In this document: piece by piece, positions 1 to 12,200 of the stretch
How the letters are laid out: every line of letters begins with the position of its first letter
Numbering within the stretch: position 1 is the stretch's first letter
From: Microcebus murinus
Taxonomy: Eukaryota; Chordata; Mammalia; Primates; Cheirogaleidae
Length of the DNA: 64,000 nucleotides
NCBI RefSeq assembly: GCF_040939455.1
Contig: NC_134115.1
Span: forward strand, 22,886,727-22,950,726
Direction: 5' to 3'
Program-made: the position numbers and the translations under genes
Notes under the pieces: generated by a model
Told to the model about the DNA's origin: nothing
Database searches by the model: none
What the model saw: only the letters and a program-made list of their open reading frames with translations

Positions 1-204
1 CTAAAATAATATCTTAACTCATATTCTTAATTTATATAAACCATATTACTTTCCCATGAGATGGAAATCTACAGTGGGGTGGGAAAACTTTTTCTGTGAA
101 GAGATGGGGAGTAATTATTTTAGACTTTTCAATTCAAGAGACAACGTCATCAACACTTGGAGAAACTGTTCTCCCCAAAGGCTAATAGCCTTTTTTTTTA
201 AAAA
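1..204. other. Unassigned AT-rich sequence
   Basis: No reading frame, repeat family or RNA gene is recognised. It ends at a T/A run that leads into an old L1 3' end. Confidence 0.5.
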
Positions 205-1290
205 AAATAATAGCTTCATTCAGACATAATTCAATGTTATACAATTCACCCACATAAAGTGTGAAATTCATTGGTTGTTCTAAAATTTATTGTCACCCCC
301 AAGATAACTCTGGGCCTGAAAGCAGTTACACCCAATTTTCACCCAAACCCCCAGCCCTAGGCAACTGGTAATCTACTTTATGTCTTTATGTCTCGCAGGA
401 CATTTCGTATAAATGGAATCATACCATATGTAGTCTTTTTTAGCTGGCTTCTTTCACTTAACATATGTATTCAAGCTTCCTCCATGTTCTGATATGTATC
501 AGTAATTGATTTTTTTTAATCATTAAGTAATATTTCATTGTATGAATACATCACATTTTATTTATCTGTTTGTCAATTGATGGACATATGGGTTGTTTCC
601 ACTTTTTGGCTGTTAAGAATACACTGCCATTAACATTTGTGTAAAGGTTTCTTGTGGACATATATTCTCAGTTATCTTGGTATGTACCCAGGAGTAGAAT
701 TGCTAGGTCTTATGGTTACTCACTCTTTAAATTTTGATGAATGATTCGTCTGGGGGATGGGCATGATTGTTGGGTGGTGCAAAGGTAATTTATGTAACCA
801 AAGCGTTTGTGCCCACAGTAATACTCTGAAATTTTTAAAAACTCTCAAAAGCCAAAAAATAAAAAGCAGAAGACCCCCCTTTGCTTTAAAAAAAAAAAAA
901 ACAAGTAAGAAAAACTGCAGCTCCAAAAGAAGTTAAAAAAAATAAATTTTCTTTTTTAATTTCCAAAGTGGCTGTACCATTTTACATTCACACCAGCAGT
1001 GTATAAAAGTTCCAATTTCTTTACATCCTTGCTAATAGTTACTATTTGTCTTTTTCATTATATACATCCTAGTAGGTATGAAGTGATATCTCATTGTGGT
1101 TTTGATTTACATTTTACTGACTAATGGTGTTGAGCATCTTTTCATGTGCTATTGCCCATTTGTTTATATTCTTTAAAGAAATGTCTGTTCAAATTCTTTT
1201 ATATTTTAAATTGGGTTATATGTCTTTTTATTATTGAGTTGTTAGAGTTCTCTATATTTTTATCCAGAACACTTTAAAGCTTTATTGTCT
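205..1290 (-). mobile_element. Old L1 (L1M-type) 3' end, interrupted
   Basis: In the minus orientation this is a 3' UTR and the end of ORF2 from an ancient L1. The plus strand shows the familiar landmarks: CATTGTATGAATACATCACA, then GATGGACATATGGGTTGTTTCC, then CCAAAGTGGCTGTACCATTT and GTGATATCTCATTGTGGTTT. It has many indels and no open frame. A separate L1 tail (about 735-945) splits it: sequence before the split ends near TTACTCACTCTTTAAATTTT and resumes at TTTCCAAAGTGG. Confidence 0.8.
735..945 (+). mobile_element. Short 5'-truncated L1 tail inside old L1 (inverted copy A)
   Basis: The last ~100 bases of a lineage-type L1 3' UTR (from TCTGGGGGATGGGCATG to ACTCTGAAATTTTTAAAAA) are followed by a second segment with its own A-run (CCAAAAAATAAAAAGCAGAA..., 14 As, then AAGTAAGAAAAACTGCAG). 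Positions 748-937 are an inverted, diverged match to 1362-1550. The element sits in plus orientation within the minus-strand old L1. A possible short target-site repeat, TAAATTTT, lies on both sides but is too AT-rich to be convincing. Confidence 0.65.
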
Positions 1291-1361
1291 CCTAATATCT
1301 TATCAAGCCATGAATACAAATTTTTATTTTTTCAAGATGATTTTTAGAGGTTCCATAAATT

Positions 1362-2540
1362 TAACTTCTTTCGGATCTGCAGTTTTTCTTACTTTTTTTT
1401 TTTTTAAAGTAAAGTGGGGTCTTCTGCTTTTTATTTTTTGGTTTTTGAGAGGTTTTTTTTTTAAAATTTCTGAGTACTATGGAGGGTGCAAATACTTCGG
1501 TTACATAAATTATCTTTGCATCTCCCAACAAGCATGCCCATCCCCCAGACTGTGTGCACCACATCTGTTAGGTGTGGATTTACCCATCCCCTTCTCCCCG
1601 CTTCCACCTGCATGACATCCTATGAATGTTACTTCCCATATGTGTATATTAGTCTTGATTGACTAGTACCAGTTTAATGATGAGCACATGTGGTGTTTGC
1701 TTTTCCATTCTTGTGATACTTCACTTAGAAAATAGGCTTCAACTTCACAGGATAAAACAATAGGTATAATACAATAATAGGTATAATATCATAGGTAGTT
1801 CATCTTTTTTATGGCTGAGTAGAACTCCATGGTATATATATACTACATTTGTTAATCCACTCAGGTATTGATGGGCACTTGGGTTGTTTCCACAACTTTG
1901 CAATTGTGAATTGTGCTGCTATAAACATTTGGGTGTAGATGTCTTTTTTATAGAATATCTTTTTTCCCCCTGGGTAGATACTCAGTAGTGGGATTGCTAG
2001 ATCAAATGACTTTTCTACTTTTAGTTCTTTGAGGTGTCTTCATACAACTTTCCATAGAAGTTTGCAGTCTCACCAGCAGCGTATTAGTGTTCCTATCTCT
2101 CTGTATCCATGCCAACACTTGTTGTTTTGGGACTTTTTGATGAAAGCCATTCTCACTGGAGTTAAGTGATATCTCATTGTGCTTTTGATTTCCATTTCCC
2201 TGATGGTTAGAAATGTTGAGCATCTTTTCATATGTTTCTTGGCCATTAGTTTATATTCTTTTGAAAAGTTTCTATTCATGTCCTTTGCCTACTTTTAATG
2301 GGGTTGTTTGACTTTTTCTTGCTGATTTTCCTAAGTTTATATAGATTCTAGTTATTAGCCCTTTATCAGATGTAGAGCATGCAAACATTTCCCCCATTCT
2401 CTAGGTTGTCTATTTGCTATAGCGATAGTTTCCTTGGCTGTGCAGAAGCTTTTAATTTGACCATGTCCCATTTATTTATTTTTGTTGATGCTGTGATTGC
2501 TTTGGGGGTCTTCTTCATAAATTCTTTGCCTAGGCCATCC
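1362..2540 (-). mobile_element. Lineage-type L1, 5'-truncated (3' UTR plus ORF2 C-terminus)
   Basis: Read on the minus strand, it runs from the ORF2 C-terminal region (relic peptides around 2002-2279 that match the end of L1 ORF2, e.g. [18 protein letters not shown]) through the 3' UTR to a poly(A) near 1455. It then continues into an extra A-rich segment to 1362 that is shared with 735-945. The upstream break is near 2540, just after the region reading GGCCTAGGCAAAGAATTTATG on the minus strand. All frames are broken. No clear target-site duplication was found. Confidence 0.75.
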
Positions 2541-2554
2541 TGCCTTCCTCTCTG

Positions 2555-2611
2555 GAAGAAAGAACGAAAGAGGGAGTGAAAGAAAGAGAGAGATTGAGAG
2601 AGAGAGAGAGC
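2555..2611. repeat. GA-rich low-complexity / microsatellite
   Basis: A purine-rich run of GAAAGAGAG and GAGAGAGAGAG units with interruptions. It begins beside the truncated end of the L1 at 1362-2540. Confidence 0.85.
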
Positions 2612-2742
2612 ACCAGCTCCCATCCCTCTGGTGTTCCAGATCATAATCACCTGCTTCAGCTCTGCCTTCTGAATTCTCAGTTTGCATTCAAGATCCTTCC
2701 CCTTCTGAGTCGATTGGCTTTTTGGATGCTTACTGTTTTCAT

Positions 2743-2744
<2 letters not shown>

Positions 2745-2775
<31 letters not shown>
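2745..2775. repeat. (CA)n microsatellite
   Basis: About 15 uninterrupted AC dinucleotides, followed by an A-run and a C-run. It is a likely polymorphic site. Confidence 0.95.
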
Positions 2776-2779
<4 letters not shown>

Positions 2780-4190
2780 AACCCCCCCAAAACCCTAACT
2801 CTTCTTAGTCTTATTCTATCCTGGGCCTTGCCAGAGAGCCCTCTTCAGGATTATGTATCACATCACAAATATCCAGTGTCGGTACTTTCATCAATATCTA
2901 CAAAATTTGGCGTGGAATAACATTTCTGAGGCATGCAACTTTAATATGTGGTTCTTGTTGGGTATCAGGAATCAAAAGCTTGTGTCTTTATGCTTCTACC
3001 AGCGTTAAGATGATACTGTTTCCCTGAATAATTCCTGTCATTTTTTTGGTTTCCAATCCCAATTATCTGTGGGTAACTGCTTGAATGAGAAACACACACA
3101 TCTTTCAAAACCAATTTCAAGTGTAGTGTAATCTTAATCCACATTTGTGAAAAAAATCCTAAAGGAAGTACTATCTAGAGATTAAGCTTCACCACAAAAA
3201 AATATAAATTTGATATTTTAATAAAATTACTTAGACTCTTTGCATTTTTTTGTCTTTTTTTTGCTTTTCCTTTTTACCACCAAACATTTATAGAAATGGG
3301 CTTTTTATAAAGGACTATTTGTTCCAAAGAGCAGATCCAAGTTCCCAACTTCTCATAATGCTTGAAAATTTGAGATTATGATTTTTTCCATTAGTGTCTT
3401 AAAACCCCAATTCGCTTTTAGGATACAATTTCAAAATGCCCTTCATTTTAGTGATTTCTGTAAGGGAGAAGATTCCCAAGTGTAAGAATGTTGAGCTCTA
3501 CGACACTGGCTGTAGATTAGTCTGCACCATCCACAGCCAACTCCAGGGGACAGAGCCTTCCACTGGAGCCCTAACAGAAGTAATATTCCTTCCAGTAAGA
3601 TCCTTCTGGCTCCCTCAATCTTCAAACTTAAGGGAAGGAGCCAGCACACAGTGACCCAGACCCTCCCTGCTAAATGTACTAAAACTGTAATCGCTAATCC
3701 TACAAATCAGGCTTGCATAGGGGAATACTATCTGCATGAAATAGTTTTCTAACTGTAACACCAGCTCCTTAGAAATAACTTAAACTCCAAAGACTAAGAG
3801 AATTTACTGAAATTAGTCCAGGCAAGTAGTTTTTTTCAAAAAATATTCAGCCCAGCAACACTCTCTGAGTTTAGCAGCCCTGAATTGCACAATTCTCTAG
3901 GGATCTCAACGCCTGAGTGAGCCTCCCAACGTACCTTGCCAACTCCCAAAGTGAGACTCAGGCCCGGGGAAAGACAGCTCAGTTAGTCCAAGTCTGCAAA
4001 ATCACACGTCTTTTTTTCTCAAATTCTTGATCTCCAGGGACTACCTTGTAAAAGGAAAAGCTAATTTTCCATAAAACATTTAATAAAGAAAAGACAACAA
4101 AGAAAATCCCCTTTTAAGCACATCGCATGCTTAAGATGCTTCTCTTGGTGAGAACTGCTAAATTTAAACCACAGACAAGGATGTCTTAAA
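2776..4190. other. Unassigned sequence
   Basis: There is no recognisable gene or repeat family. Frames near 3436-3654 are short, lack splice context and match nothing I recognise. Confidence 0.5.
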
Positions 4191-4204
4191 AATTTTATTT
4201 ATGG

Positions 4205-4810
4205 AAACAAAAAGATTTATCCATTTATTTGAGTAAACATCTAATAAGTGTCCACTCTTCACCAGGCACTGGGCAAGGCAGTGGCTATACTGTAAGGAAA
4301 GAGCTTTGCTCTCAGACTGCCAGCAGTGCATATCTTCATACGGGAAGCACACATGTAGTTTCTGCTAGTACAGACAGACTAAAACGAATACCAAATAAAG
4401 GCACAAGTGAAATACTATAGACACCCAGAAGTAATTCCAAAGACAGTGATGATAGGGAAAACGATAAAACATGAATAATATGATGCCACATTTTTAAAAC
4501 ACAGAGCACTTAGCTAAGTGTTTCCATCATAGTATTGAATATTCACCATGCGGCAAACACTATTATCAACTCCATTTCACAAATTTGGAAACTGTGACAT
4601 GCAAAGGAAGGCCTGGCTACGTGGGTTTGGAGCAGGTGGGGAGACGTCACAGAGGGAAATTGTTAGGATGAGTGGGATTCAGACAGGTGGAGAAGGACGA
4701 GGGGAGGGAAGGCGGGCGTCTGGGCCAAGGAAACAGCGCAAGATACAAAGAGTTCTAAGCAAAAGTAGAAGGGCAGCTATGTTGAGGATGGAGGAAAAGT
4801 AGCATTAAAA
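4205..4810 (-). repeat. L2/MIR relics
   Basis: 4225-4300 resembles the minus-strand L2 start CCTACTATGTGCCAGGCACTG (here TCACCAGGCACTGGGCAAGG). 4525-4620 has MIR-like CTCCATTTCACAAATTTGGAAACTG. 4680-4800 resembles minus-strand L2 around TCTGGGCCAAGGAAACAGC. All are strongly diverged and the boundaries are approximate. Confidence 0.45.
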
Positions 4811-5220
4811 ACAATGACCAATGCCGAAAACATCTGGAATGGTATCACACACATAGCAGACTCCCCACAAATGCAATGTTGCAGGTGAAGCGAGTGAATG
4901 GAGTTCTCAGCTCCAGCGCACACTTTCACTTCTACTGGGCAGCATTAATCAATATGTGCTTTTTGCCCACATCAAAGGCACTTTTATTATTATTTTTGAT
5001 CCTTTAATCTGCTTGATAATTCCTTTTCTTTCCTCTCCCATAAACAGAAAGGAAGTATCACAGCTGAACAACAGGCTGGCATACCAAACAGAAACTTGAA
5101 ATGTGAAAGAGGAAAAAAAAAATCTATCTTGTCAGGACATCAGCAAAATTGAATAGAAGTTGCCATATAGTGACAGGTAGAAGTCACAGGGTAAATGAAA
5201 GATATGAAACATCAACTCTG
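4811..5220. other. Unassigned sequence
   Basis: AT-rich, with no gene or repeat recognised. 4930-5040 (TTAATCAATATGTGCTTTTT..., CATCAAAGGCAC, TTTGATCCTTTAATCTGC) has dense homeobox- and TCF-like words but no supporting evidence beyond that. Confidence 0.4.
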
Positions 5221-5224
5221 GTGA

Positions 5225-5425
5225 CAGGAGGAGCAAACTGAACACCTATTTTGTGCCTTCGTCCTCTTTCCTAACTCTGCCAACATGGCACTAGCATTCC
5301 TATTTTACAGATGAGAAAACTGATAGCTATGGACCTAGAATACTTGCCTGAAATCACTGCAGTTAGCAATGGCAGAATTCAAGTTTCAATACCCTCTCTA
5401 ACTCTACATCTTAATCTTAGGTTTT
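5225..5425 (-). repeat. MIR SINE
   Basis: The plus strand holds the reverse complement of the MIR core, CCTATTTTACAGATGAGAAAACTGA, then a degraded match to CAAGGTCACACAGCTAGTAAG and GGCAGAATTCAAGTTTCAA. It is an ancient tRNA-derived SINE fragment. Confidence 0.75.
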
Positions 5426-6230
5426 TGCCATTATGAACCATTGCCTCCATGAGAACTGCATTTGGGGTCATAGAACAGAGTCTTCATGCATTATGTATGT
5501 TATATATTGAATGTATATGTAATATAATGTGACTATTTATGATTTTGTGTATTACTTATGGAAAACTATGAATAAACATTGAACCAGTTAAGCTTTGCGA
5601 TACCATAGCAAGTATGTGTAAGAACTTGAGAAACGGCAATGAGTAAGACAGAGATAGAAGACTGGCTCTATTTACTAGTCTGTGTTGGTGCATTAAATAA
5701 AAGGTACAAAAAAAATTGTAAGCACTACTCAAACCATTAAATATGTTTAGTACTTTTAAAGGTTGTCTTCAAGTTCAAATGGTTCACCTTTCAGAAAACT
5801 GGAAAAGTTTGCATGGACTTGGAGATCAGAGCCGATAAGTACAGAATGTTCTGACTGTGTACAGACCAGCTCTGTACTGACCAGCTGCTCTGACCAACTT
5901 CTAGTCTCTCTGCCTTTGTAGGTATCAGTCTTCTGCAGATTCCAGTGATTAGTCAGAATGTTATTTTCAGAAGAGAGAGAAAAATTGAAATGTCATCTAA
6001 ATAGAAGCTTGCCCTGATTGTGAGTTGTTGCCACTGCTTGATTTAAAATTTCACTCAAAAGCATTTAGAACTGGTTTACCTTCGCAATGGAAAAGGGACC
6101 AACAGTGCAATGATATTGATTAAACCATACAAATAAAAATGATACATTTGTGACCTTCAGTTGATTTTAACCATGCCTGTGTATGGCTATGTAAATTTGA
6201 AAACAGTGTATGTATTTATTTTTATATTGG
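5426..6230. other. Unassigned sequence
   Basis: No gene or repeat is recognised. A local imperfect repeat, CTGTGTACAGACCAGCTCTGTACTGACCAGCTGCTCTGACCA, lies near 5854-5897 (written here only as a description of repeated GACCAGCT words). Confidence 0.45.
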
Positions 6231-6234
6231 ATTT

Positions 6235-6420
6235 GGTCAACATTCCTATGAAGGAGATAGTATAGGAAATAGAACCAGCATTTTGTGACATAAAAAGTTA
6301 AGGCCTAGGGATGTTAAGCAATTTTCCTATGATCTCAGAATTAGGGAAGATTTAGTGAGGGCTAGACTTTGTGTCTCTGGGACTCCTAGTCTAGTGTTCT
6401 TTCTACTGGGCTAGCATCTT
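6235..6420 (-). repeat. Probable MIR SINE
   Basis: Diverged MIR reverse-complement order: AAGTTAAGGCCTAGGGATGT, TTAAGCAATTTTCCTATGATC, then GTGAGGGCTAGACTTTGTGTC and a T-rich end. The core Ct-CATCTGTAAAATG word is lost, so confidence is moderate. Confidence 0.5.
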
Positions 6421-7215
6421 ATGAGATAAGTAAAGCCACTACAGGTTCTACATCTCTCTTGGGGACTCTGTAAGCAATAGAGAGAGGTAGGTGTGACCTG
6501 AGACTGATTTTTTAAGAAGTGCCAAGAAACTCTTTGATCAGCAATATTGGGATACTCTATCCATTTGGTATATGTCTCAGTTGAGAACAATATATTGCAG
6601 AATAGCTTTCTTTGGAAATTCAAGCTCATATTAATTGTAGTTAAGATTTTATGTTATTGGAGTTAGTTTAAGTAGTTGAATCAAAAGTCGAATGACTTTA
6701 ACTCTTGATTCCATGGCAAATATAGAATATGGTGCATCCATTAAAATGTTGTTTATGAATAGTATTTTGAAAAACAACATAATGTGATCATAGCTATAAT
6801 AGCTGGAGAAACAAATCTAGAGAAAAAATATTTTGGGGGGTGACTGGACTAATAATTTCTCTTATTTACAGTAATTATACATATAGTTAAAAATACATTG
6901 TTATTTTAACTATAAAAACCACTTGCCCCCCCAAAAAAGACAGACACAGTTCCTCTTGAAAGAAATCTCTTGTATCTTGAAGTCTAGGCCAAACACAGAT
7001 ATTGAACAAATAACTCTAAATGTCATGAGTGTAATAAAGGAAAATCATAATAATAACAAAAAATAAAAAGCACCAAGCAAGAGAAAATATGTGAAAGCTT
7101 TACCCTCAGAAAGTCGGTTTTCATAACAAGTACCTCTTGACTTGCTTCTGTTGTTGACTGCCTGGGTAGTCATTTGGTAACAATGATAATAAGGGAGTCA
7201 TGAGTTGCAGATAAT
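6421..7215. other. Unassigned sequence
   Basis: No gene, RNA or repeat family is recognised across this AT-rich stretch. Confidence 0.45.
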
Positions 7216-7219
7216 GGTT

Positions 7220-8110
7220 TTCTACAGTTCATTTATTCTTTCATTCAGCAAATGTTTGTGTACTAGGAACAGCTTTTTTCATAGTACAAGTGAGATAAGG
7301 ACTAGAAAAGCAGCAGTGAGGATGGAGAGAAGTGGATATATTTAATAGAAACAACAGGACTTGGTGAGTGGGTTAATGTTACAGTAAGATAGGAAGAGGT
7401 TGCGAAGATAATCTTGAAATTTCTGGTTTGAATAATCGAGGCAAAGAATGTTTCATTTCCAATTCCCTGAGTAGGGAAAACAGAATAAAGCATGCTGTGA
7501 GAGACTGATGGTGATTTTGAGGGGCTTGTGGTATATCCAAATAGCATGTTGAGCAGGCAGTTTTATGTATGCGTCTGAATCTCTGTGCAGGAACCATACA
7601 TTTGAAAGGGACCACTGGAGTTCTATGCTATAACTAAAGAGATCAGGTTCACCTTCCTAAAAACTGTTGATGAAGGTGTTGCAGTAGCACCATAGTTTTT
7701 AAATCTCTCTGAATGCCCTTGTGAAAACAGAGACTGGGATAGAAATCTACAATCAGCACCTACAATAAAACTAGGTGGCAAAGTGTTTCTATGAACCTGA
7801 AAATATGACCCAGTAGAGGAAAAACTTGTGACTGGTATAAGACCTGCATGGCATGAGGATCTGTGGAGCAGGGAGCAGAGGGAAGAGGGCATCTGAGATT
7901 GGAACTCAGTGGAAAATGCTGAGGGCCGGCTACTAAAAACTGAAATTTACAATGATGAACAAACATAGGCACTTTCCTTCCAGGGTTTATAATCTGATAT
8001 GAGTTACAAAGAAGTGAAACAATAACTACAGTACAGTGTGATGCTCAAAGGATAACACTACCAATCAGGGAAAAGTGAAAGGAGTCTGCAGTAAGATTTG
8101 GAGGGGCTGG
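7220..8110 (-). mobile_element. L2 LINE fragments (ancient)
   Basis: The plus strand shows reverse-complement L2 words in order: TTCATTCAGCAAATGTTTGTG, GGATGGAGAGAAGTGGAT, ACAGGACTTGGTGAGTGGG, GAGCAGGCAGTTTTATGTATGC. A second patch at 7935-8090 has AAACATAGGCACTTTCCTTCC and TACAGTACAGTGTGATGCTC. Large parts between are missing or unrecognisable. No coding potential remains. Confidence 0.6.
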
Positions 8111-8355
8111 GGCAATCTAGGTGTTTTGAATCCTCAAATCTAACTGCCTAATGCTCTCTCCGGAACAAAGATGCACCTGATGTGAAACTGTTGGCAATGA
8201 AATTCACATTGAGTTGCACAGCTTCAATAGAGACAAAAAGAAAGATAAAATTCAGGTAAAAAGTTAGGAAGGAAAAAGAGCCAGGAGATTGCAGAAAGAA
8301 AATCTCCATATTTTTGAAAACTATACAGAAACAACTGATGGAGAAGTTCTAGAAT

Positions 8356-8370
8356 ATAAAGTTAAGGAAG
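8356..8370 (+). repeat. Alu target-site duplication, left copy
   Basis: ATAAAGTTAAGGAAG, 15 bp, repeated exactly at 8710-8724 on the far side of the Alu. Confidence 0.95.
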
Positions 8371-8709
8371 GGCCAGCGCAGTGGCTCACGCCTGTGATCC
8401 TAGCACTCTGGGAGGCCGAGGTGGACGGATTGCTCGAGGTCAGGAGTTCAAAACCAGCCTGAGCAAGAGCAAGACCCCGTCTCTACTATAAATAGAAAGA
8501 AATTAATTGGCCAACCAATATATATAGAAAAAAATTAGTTGGGCATGGTGGCACATGCCTGTAGTCCCAGCTACTCGGGAGGCTGAGGCAGTAGGATTTG
8601 CTTGAGCCCAGGAGTTTGAGGTTGCTGTGAGCTAGACTGATGCCACGGCACTCACTCCAGCCTGGGCAACAGAGTGAGACTCTGTTCAAAAAATAAATAA
8701 ATAAATAAA
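8371..8709 (+). mobile_element. Strepsirrhine-type Alu SINE, full length
   Basis: A 7SL-derived dimeric SINE starting GGCCAGCGCAGTGGCTCACG, with a left arm, the linker ACTATAAATAGAAAGAAATT plus the extra AATTGGCCAACCAATATATA segment, a right arm (GGCATGGTGGCACATGCCTG) and a (AAAT)n tail. A perfect 15-bp target-site duplication brackets it. It is noncoding and relies on L1 proteins to move. The reverse-strand frame at 8486-8689 is simply antisense Alu. Confidence 0.97.
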
Positions 8710-8724
8710 ATAAAGTTAAGGAAG

Positions 8725-9052
8725 CTATCCTGAACTACCCCTACCTCTAAAAGTTCAGGAAAACTAATTTCATTTAAAAGTGATCAAAGGAATTTATCAA
8801 GGTCAAAGCTCTATGAAATTATTATACACAAAGAGAGAATAAAAGAACTTCAGAAAGGCATGCCCCTAAAACAGATAAAAACTATAGATGCACTGCAATT
8901 GTTCTATAAGTACTATTCACACACACACACACACATAAGCAGGAAGTAGAATAGGAGATCACATGCAAATATATTCTTGTTTAAACTTTTTTAGTAATTA
9001 TGGTGGTAAATATTTTTATTATGTTGAGACTGTTCTGTGTGGAAACAAACTA
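8725..9052. other. Unassigned sequence with a short CA run
   Basis: No gene or repeat family is seen apart from nine CA units near 8919-8936. Confidence 0.5.
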
Positions 9053-9073
9053 AATTATAGGGTTTTTAAATTT
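9053..9073 (+). repeat. L1 target-site duplication, left copy
   Basis: A 21-bp sequence (AATTATAGGG ... TAAATTT) repeated exactly at 15715-15735. Its last ~10 bases overlap the position of the L1 poly(A), so the true duplication could be a few bases shorter. Confidence 0.9.
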
Positions 9074-9279
9074 CAGCATATTATGGGGGTACAAATGTTA
9101 AGGTTACGTATATTGCCCATGCCCCCCCAACCCCTCGAGTCAGAGCTTCAAGCATGACTATCCCCCAAACGTTACACATCACACTCATTATGTTTGTATA
9201 TATCCATCCCTTCCTCCCCCCTCCCCCCTGCCCCACACCGATAAATGTTATTCCTATATGTCTACTTAGGTGTTGATCC

Positions 9280-12200
9280 GTTAATAAATACCAATTTGCT
9301 GGTGAGTATATGTGGTGCTTGTTTTTCCATTATTGGGATACTTCACTTAGTAGAATGGGTTCCAGCTCTATCCAGGAAAATATCATTATTTCTTAAAGCT
9401 GAATAGTACTCCATGATATACATATACCACATTTTATTAATCCACTCGTGTGTTGATGGGCACTTGGGTTGTTTCCACAACTTTGCAATTGTGAACTGTG
9501 TTGCTATAAACATTCGAGTACAGATGTCTTTTTTGCAGAGTGTCAGTTGATCTTTTGGGTAGATGCCCAGTAGTGGCATTGCTGGATCAAATGATAGATC
9601 TACTTGTAGCACTTTAAGGTATCTCCATATTGCTTTACACAGAGGTTGCACTAGTTTGTAGTCCCACCAGAAGTGTAGGAGTGTTCCTCTCTCTCCACAT
9701 CCATGCCAACATTTATTGTTTGGGGAATTTTGATAAAGGCCATTCTTCCTGGAGATAAATCATATCTCATTGCAGTTTTGGTTTGCATTTCTCTGATGAT
9801 TAGAGATTTTGAACATTTTTTCAGATGTTTGTTGGCCATTATTCTGTCTTCTTTTGAAAAATTTCTGTTCATGTCCTTTGCCCACTTTTTGATAGGGTTG
9901 TTTGATTTTTCCTTGCTAATTTTCCTCAGTTCTAAATAGACTCTAGTTATCAGCCCTTTATCGGATGTGTAGCTTGCGAAAATTTTCTCCCATTCTGTGG
10001 GTTGTCTGTTTGCTCTCTTGACAGTTTCTTTGGCTGTGCAGAAGCTTTTTAATTTGATCAGGTCCCATTTATTTATTTTTGTTGCTGGGTGATTGCCTTT
10101 GGGATCTTCTTCATAAATTCTTTGCCTAGGCCAATATCTAGAAGAGTATTTCCAATGTTTTCCTCTAGAATTCTAATAGTTTCACACCTACAGTTCAAGT
10201 CTGTTACCCAGTATGAGTTGATTTTTGTGGAGATGAAAGGTGTGGGTCTTGTTTCAGTCTTCTACATGGGGCTATCCAGTTTTCCCAGCACAATTTATTG
10301 AATAAGGATTCTTTTCTCCAGTGTATGTTTTTGTCTGCTTTGTCGAAGATTAGATGGCTATACGAGGATGGTTTTATATCTGGGTTCTCGGTTCTGTTCC
10401 ACTGGTCAATGTCCCTGTTCTTGTGCTATTCACAAGCTGTTTTAATGACTATAGCCTTGTAGTATAGTTTGAAGTCTGGTAAATTGATACCTCCTATTTT
10501 GTTTTTATTGCCTAGGATTGATTGTGCTATACAGGGTCTTCTCTGGTTCCATACGAAGCGTAAAATTTATTTTTTTCTGTATCTCTAAAAAATAATGATG
10601 GTATTTTAATAGGGATTGCATTGACCTGTAGGTCACTTTGGGTGGTATAGACATTTTAATGATGTTGATTCTGCCGACCCATGAGCATGGTATATTCTTA
10701 CACCTGTTTACATCCTCTGCTATTTCCTTCTTCAGTGATTCATAGTTCTCCCTGTAGAGGTTTTTTACCTCCTTAGTTAAATATATTCCTAGGTACTTTA
10801 TTTTCTTTGTTGCTATTTTGAACGGAATTGAGTATTTGATTTGGTTCTCACTTTTACTGTTGTTGGCTTATATGAATGCCTCTGATTTCTGTGTATTGAT
10901 TTTGTATCCTGAGACTTTACCAAATTCATTTATAAGTTCAAGGAGTCTCTTGGTTGAAACCTTGGGGTTTTCTAAGTATAATATCATGTCATCAGCAAAG
11001 AGTGAGAGTTTGATCTCTTCTGCTCTCATTTCGATGCCCTCAATTCCACTCTCTTGTCTGATTGCTGTAGCAAGAACTTCCAGCACTATGCTGAATAGAA
11101 GTGGAGATAGTGGGCAACCTTGTCTTGTTCCAGTTCTAAGTGGGGATGCTTTCAATTTTTCCCCATTCAGTATGATATTGGCTGTGGGTTTGTCATATAT
11201 GACTTGTATCATTTTTAGGTAAGCCCCGTCTATGCCTATTTTGTTGAGCGTTCTTATCGTAAAAGGGTGTTGAATTTTGTCAAATGCTTTTTCTGCGTCT
11301 ATTAAGAGGATCATATGGTCTTTGTTTTTGCTTCTGTTTATATGGTGAATTACATTTATAGATTTGCATATGTTGAACATCCCTGGGATGAAGCCCACTT
11401 GGTTGTGATGGATTATTTTCTTGGCAAGCACCTGGATTCGATTGGCTAGGATTTTGTTGAGAATTTTTGCATCTGTATTCATAAGGGATATTGGTCTGTA
11501 GTTTTCTTATTTTGTTGCATCCTTTCCTGGTTTTGATATCAGGGTTATATTCGCTTCATAAAATGTATTGGGGAGGTTTCCATTCTTCTCAATGTTGTGG
11601 GATAATTTCTCCCAGATAGGCATCAGCTCTTCTTTGTAGGTGTGGTAAAATTCTGGTATGAAACCATCTGGTCCAGGACTTTTTCTTTTTAGGAAGGATT
11701 TTATTGCTGTTTCAATTTCAGTACTTGATTTTGGTCTGTTCAGAAATTCTATTTCTTCCTGGTTGAGCCTAGGGAGGCGGTGTGTTTCTAAGAAATTGTC
11801 CATTTCCTCCACATTTTCCAGTTTGTGTGCATAGAGGTTTTTGTAGTATTCATGAATTATATCTTGTATCTCCGTGGCATCTGTTGTAATTTCTCCTTTA
11901 TTGTTCCTGATGGAGATTTTTAGAGATTTTTCTTTTCTGCTTTTCGTTAGTCTAGCCAAAAATGTGTCAATTTTGTTTATTTTTTCAAAGAACCAACTTT
12001 TCGTTTTGTTAATCTTCTGTATGGTTTCCCTGTTGTCAATTTCATTTAGTTCTGATTTGATCTTAATGATTTCACTTCTTCTGCTGGGTTTGGGGTTGGT
12101 CTATTCTTCTTTATCCAGCTCTTTGAGACGATTCATTAGGTTGTCTATTTGTGATCTTTTTAACTTTTGGATATAGGCATTTATGGAAATGAACTTTCCT

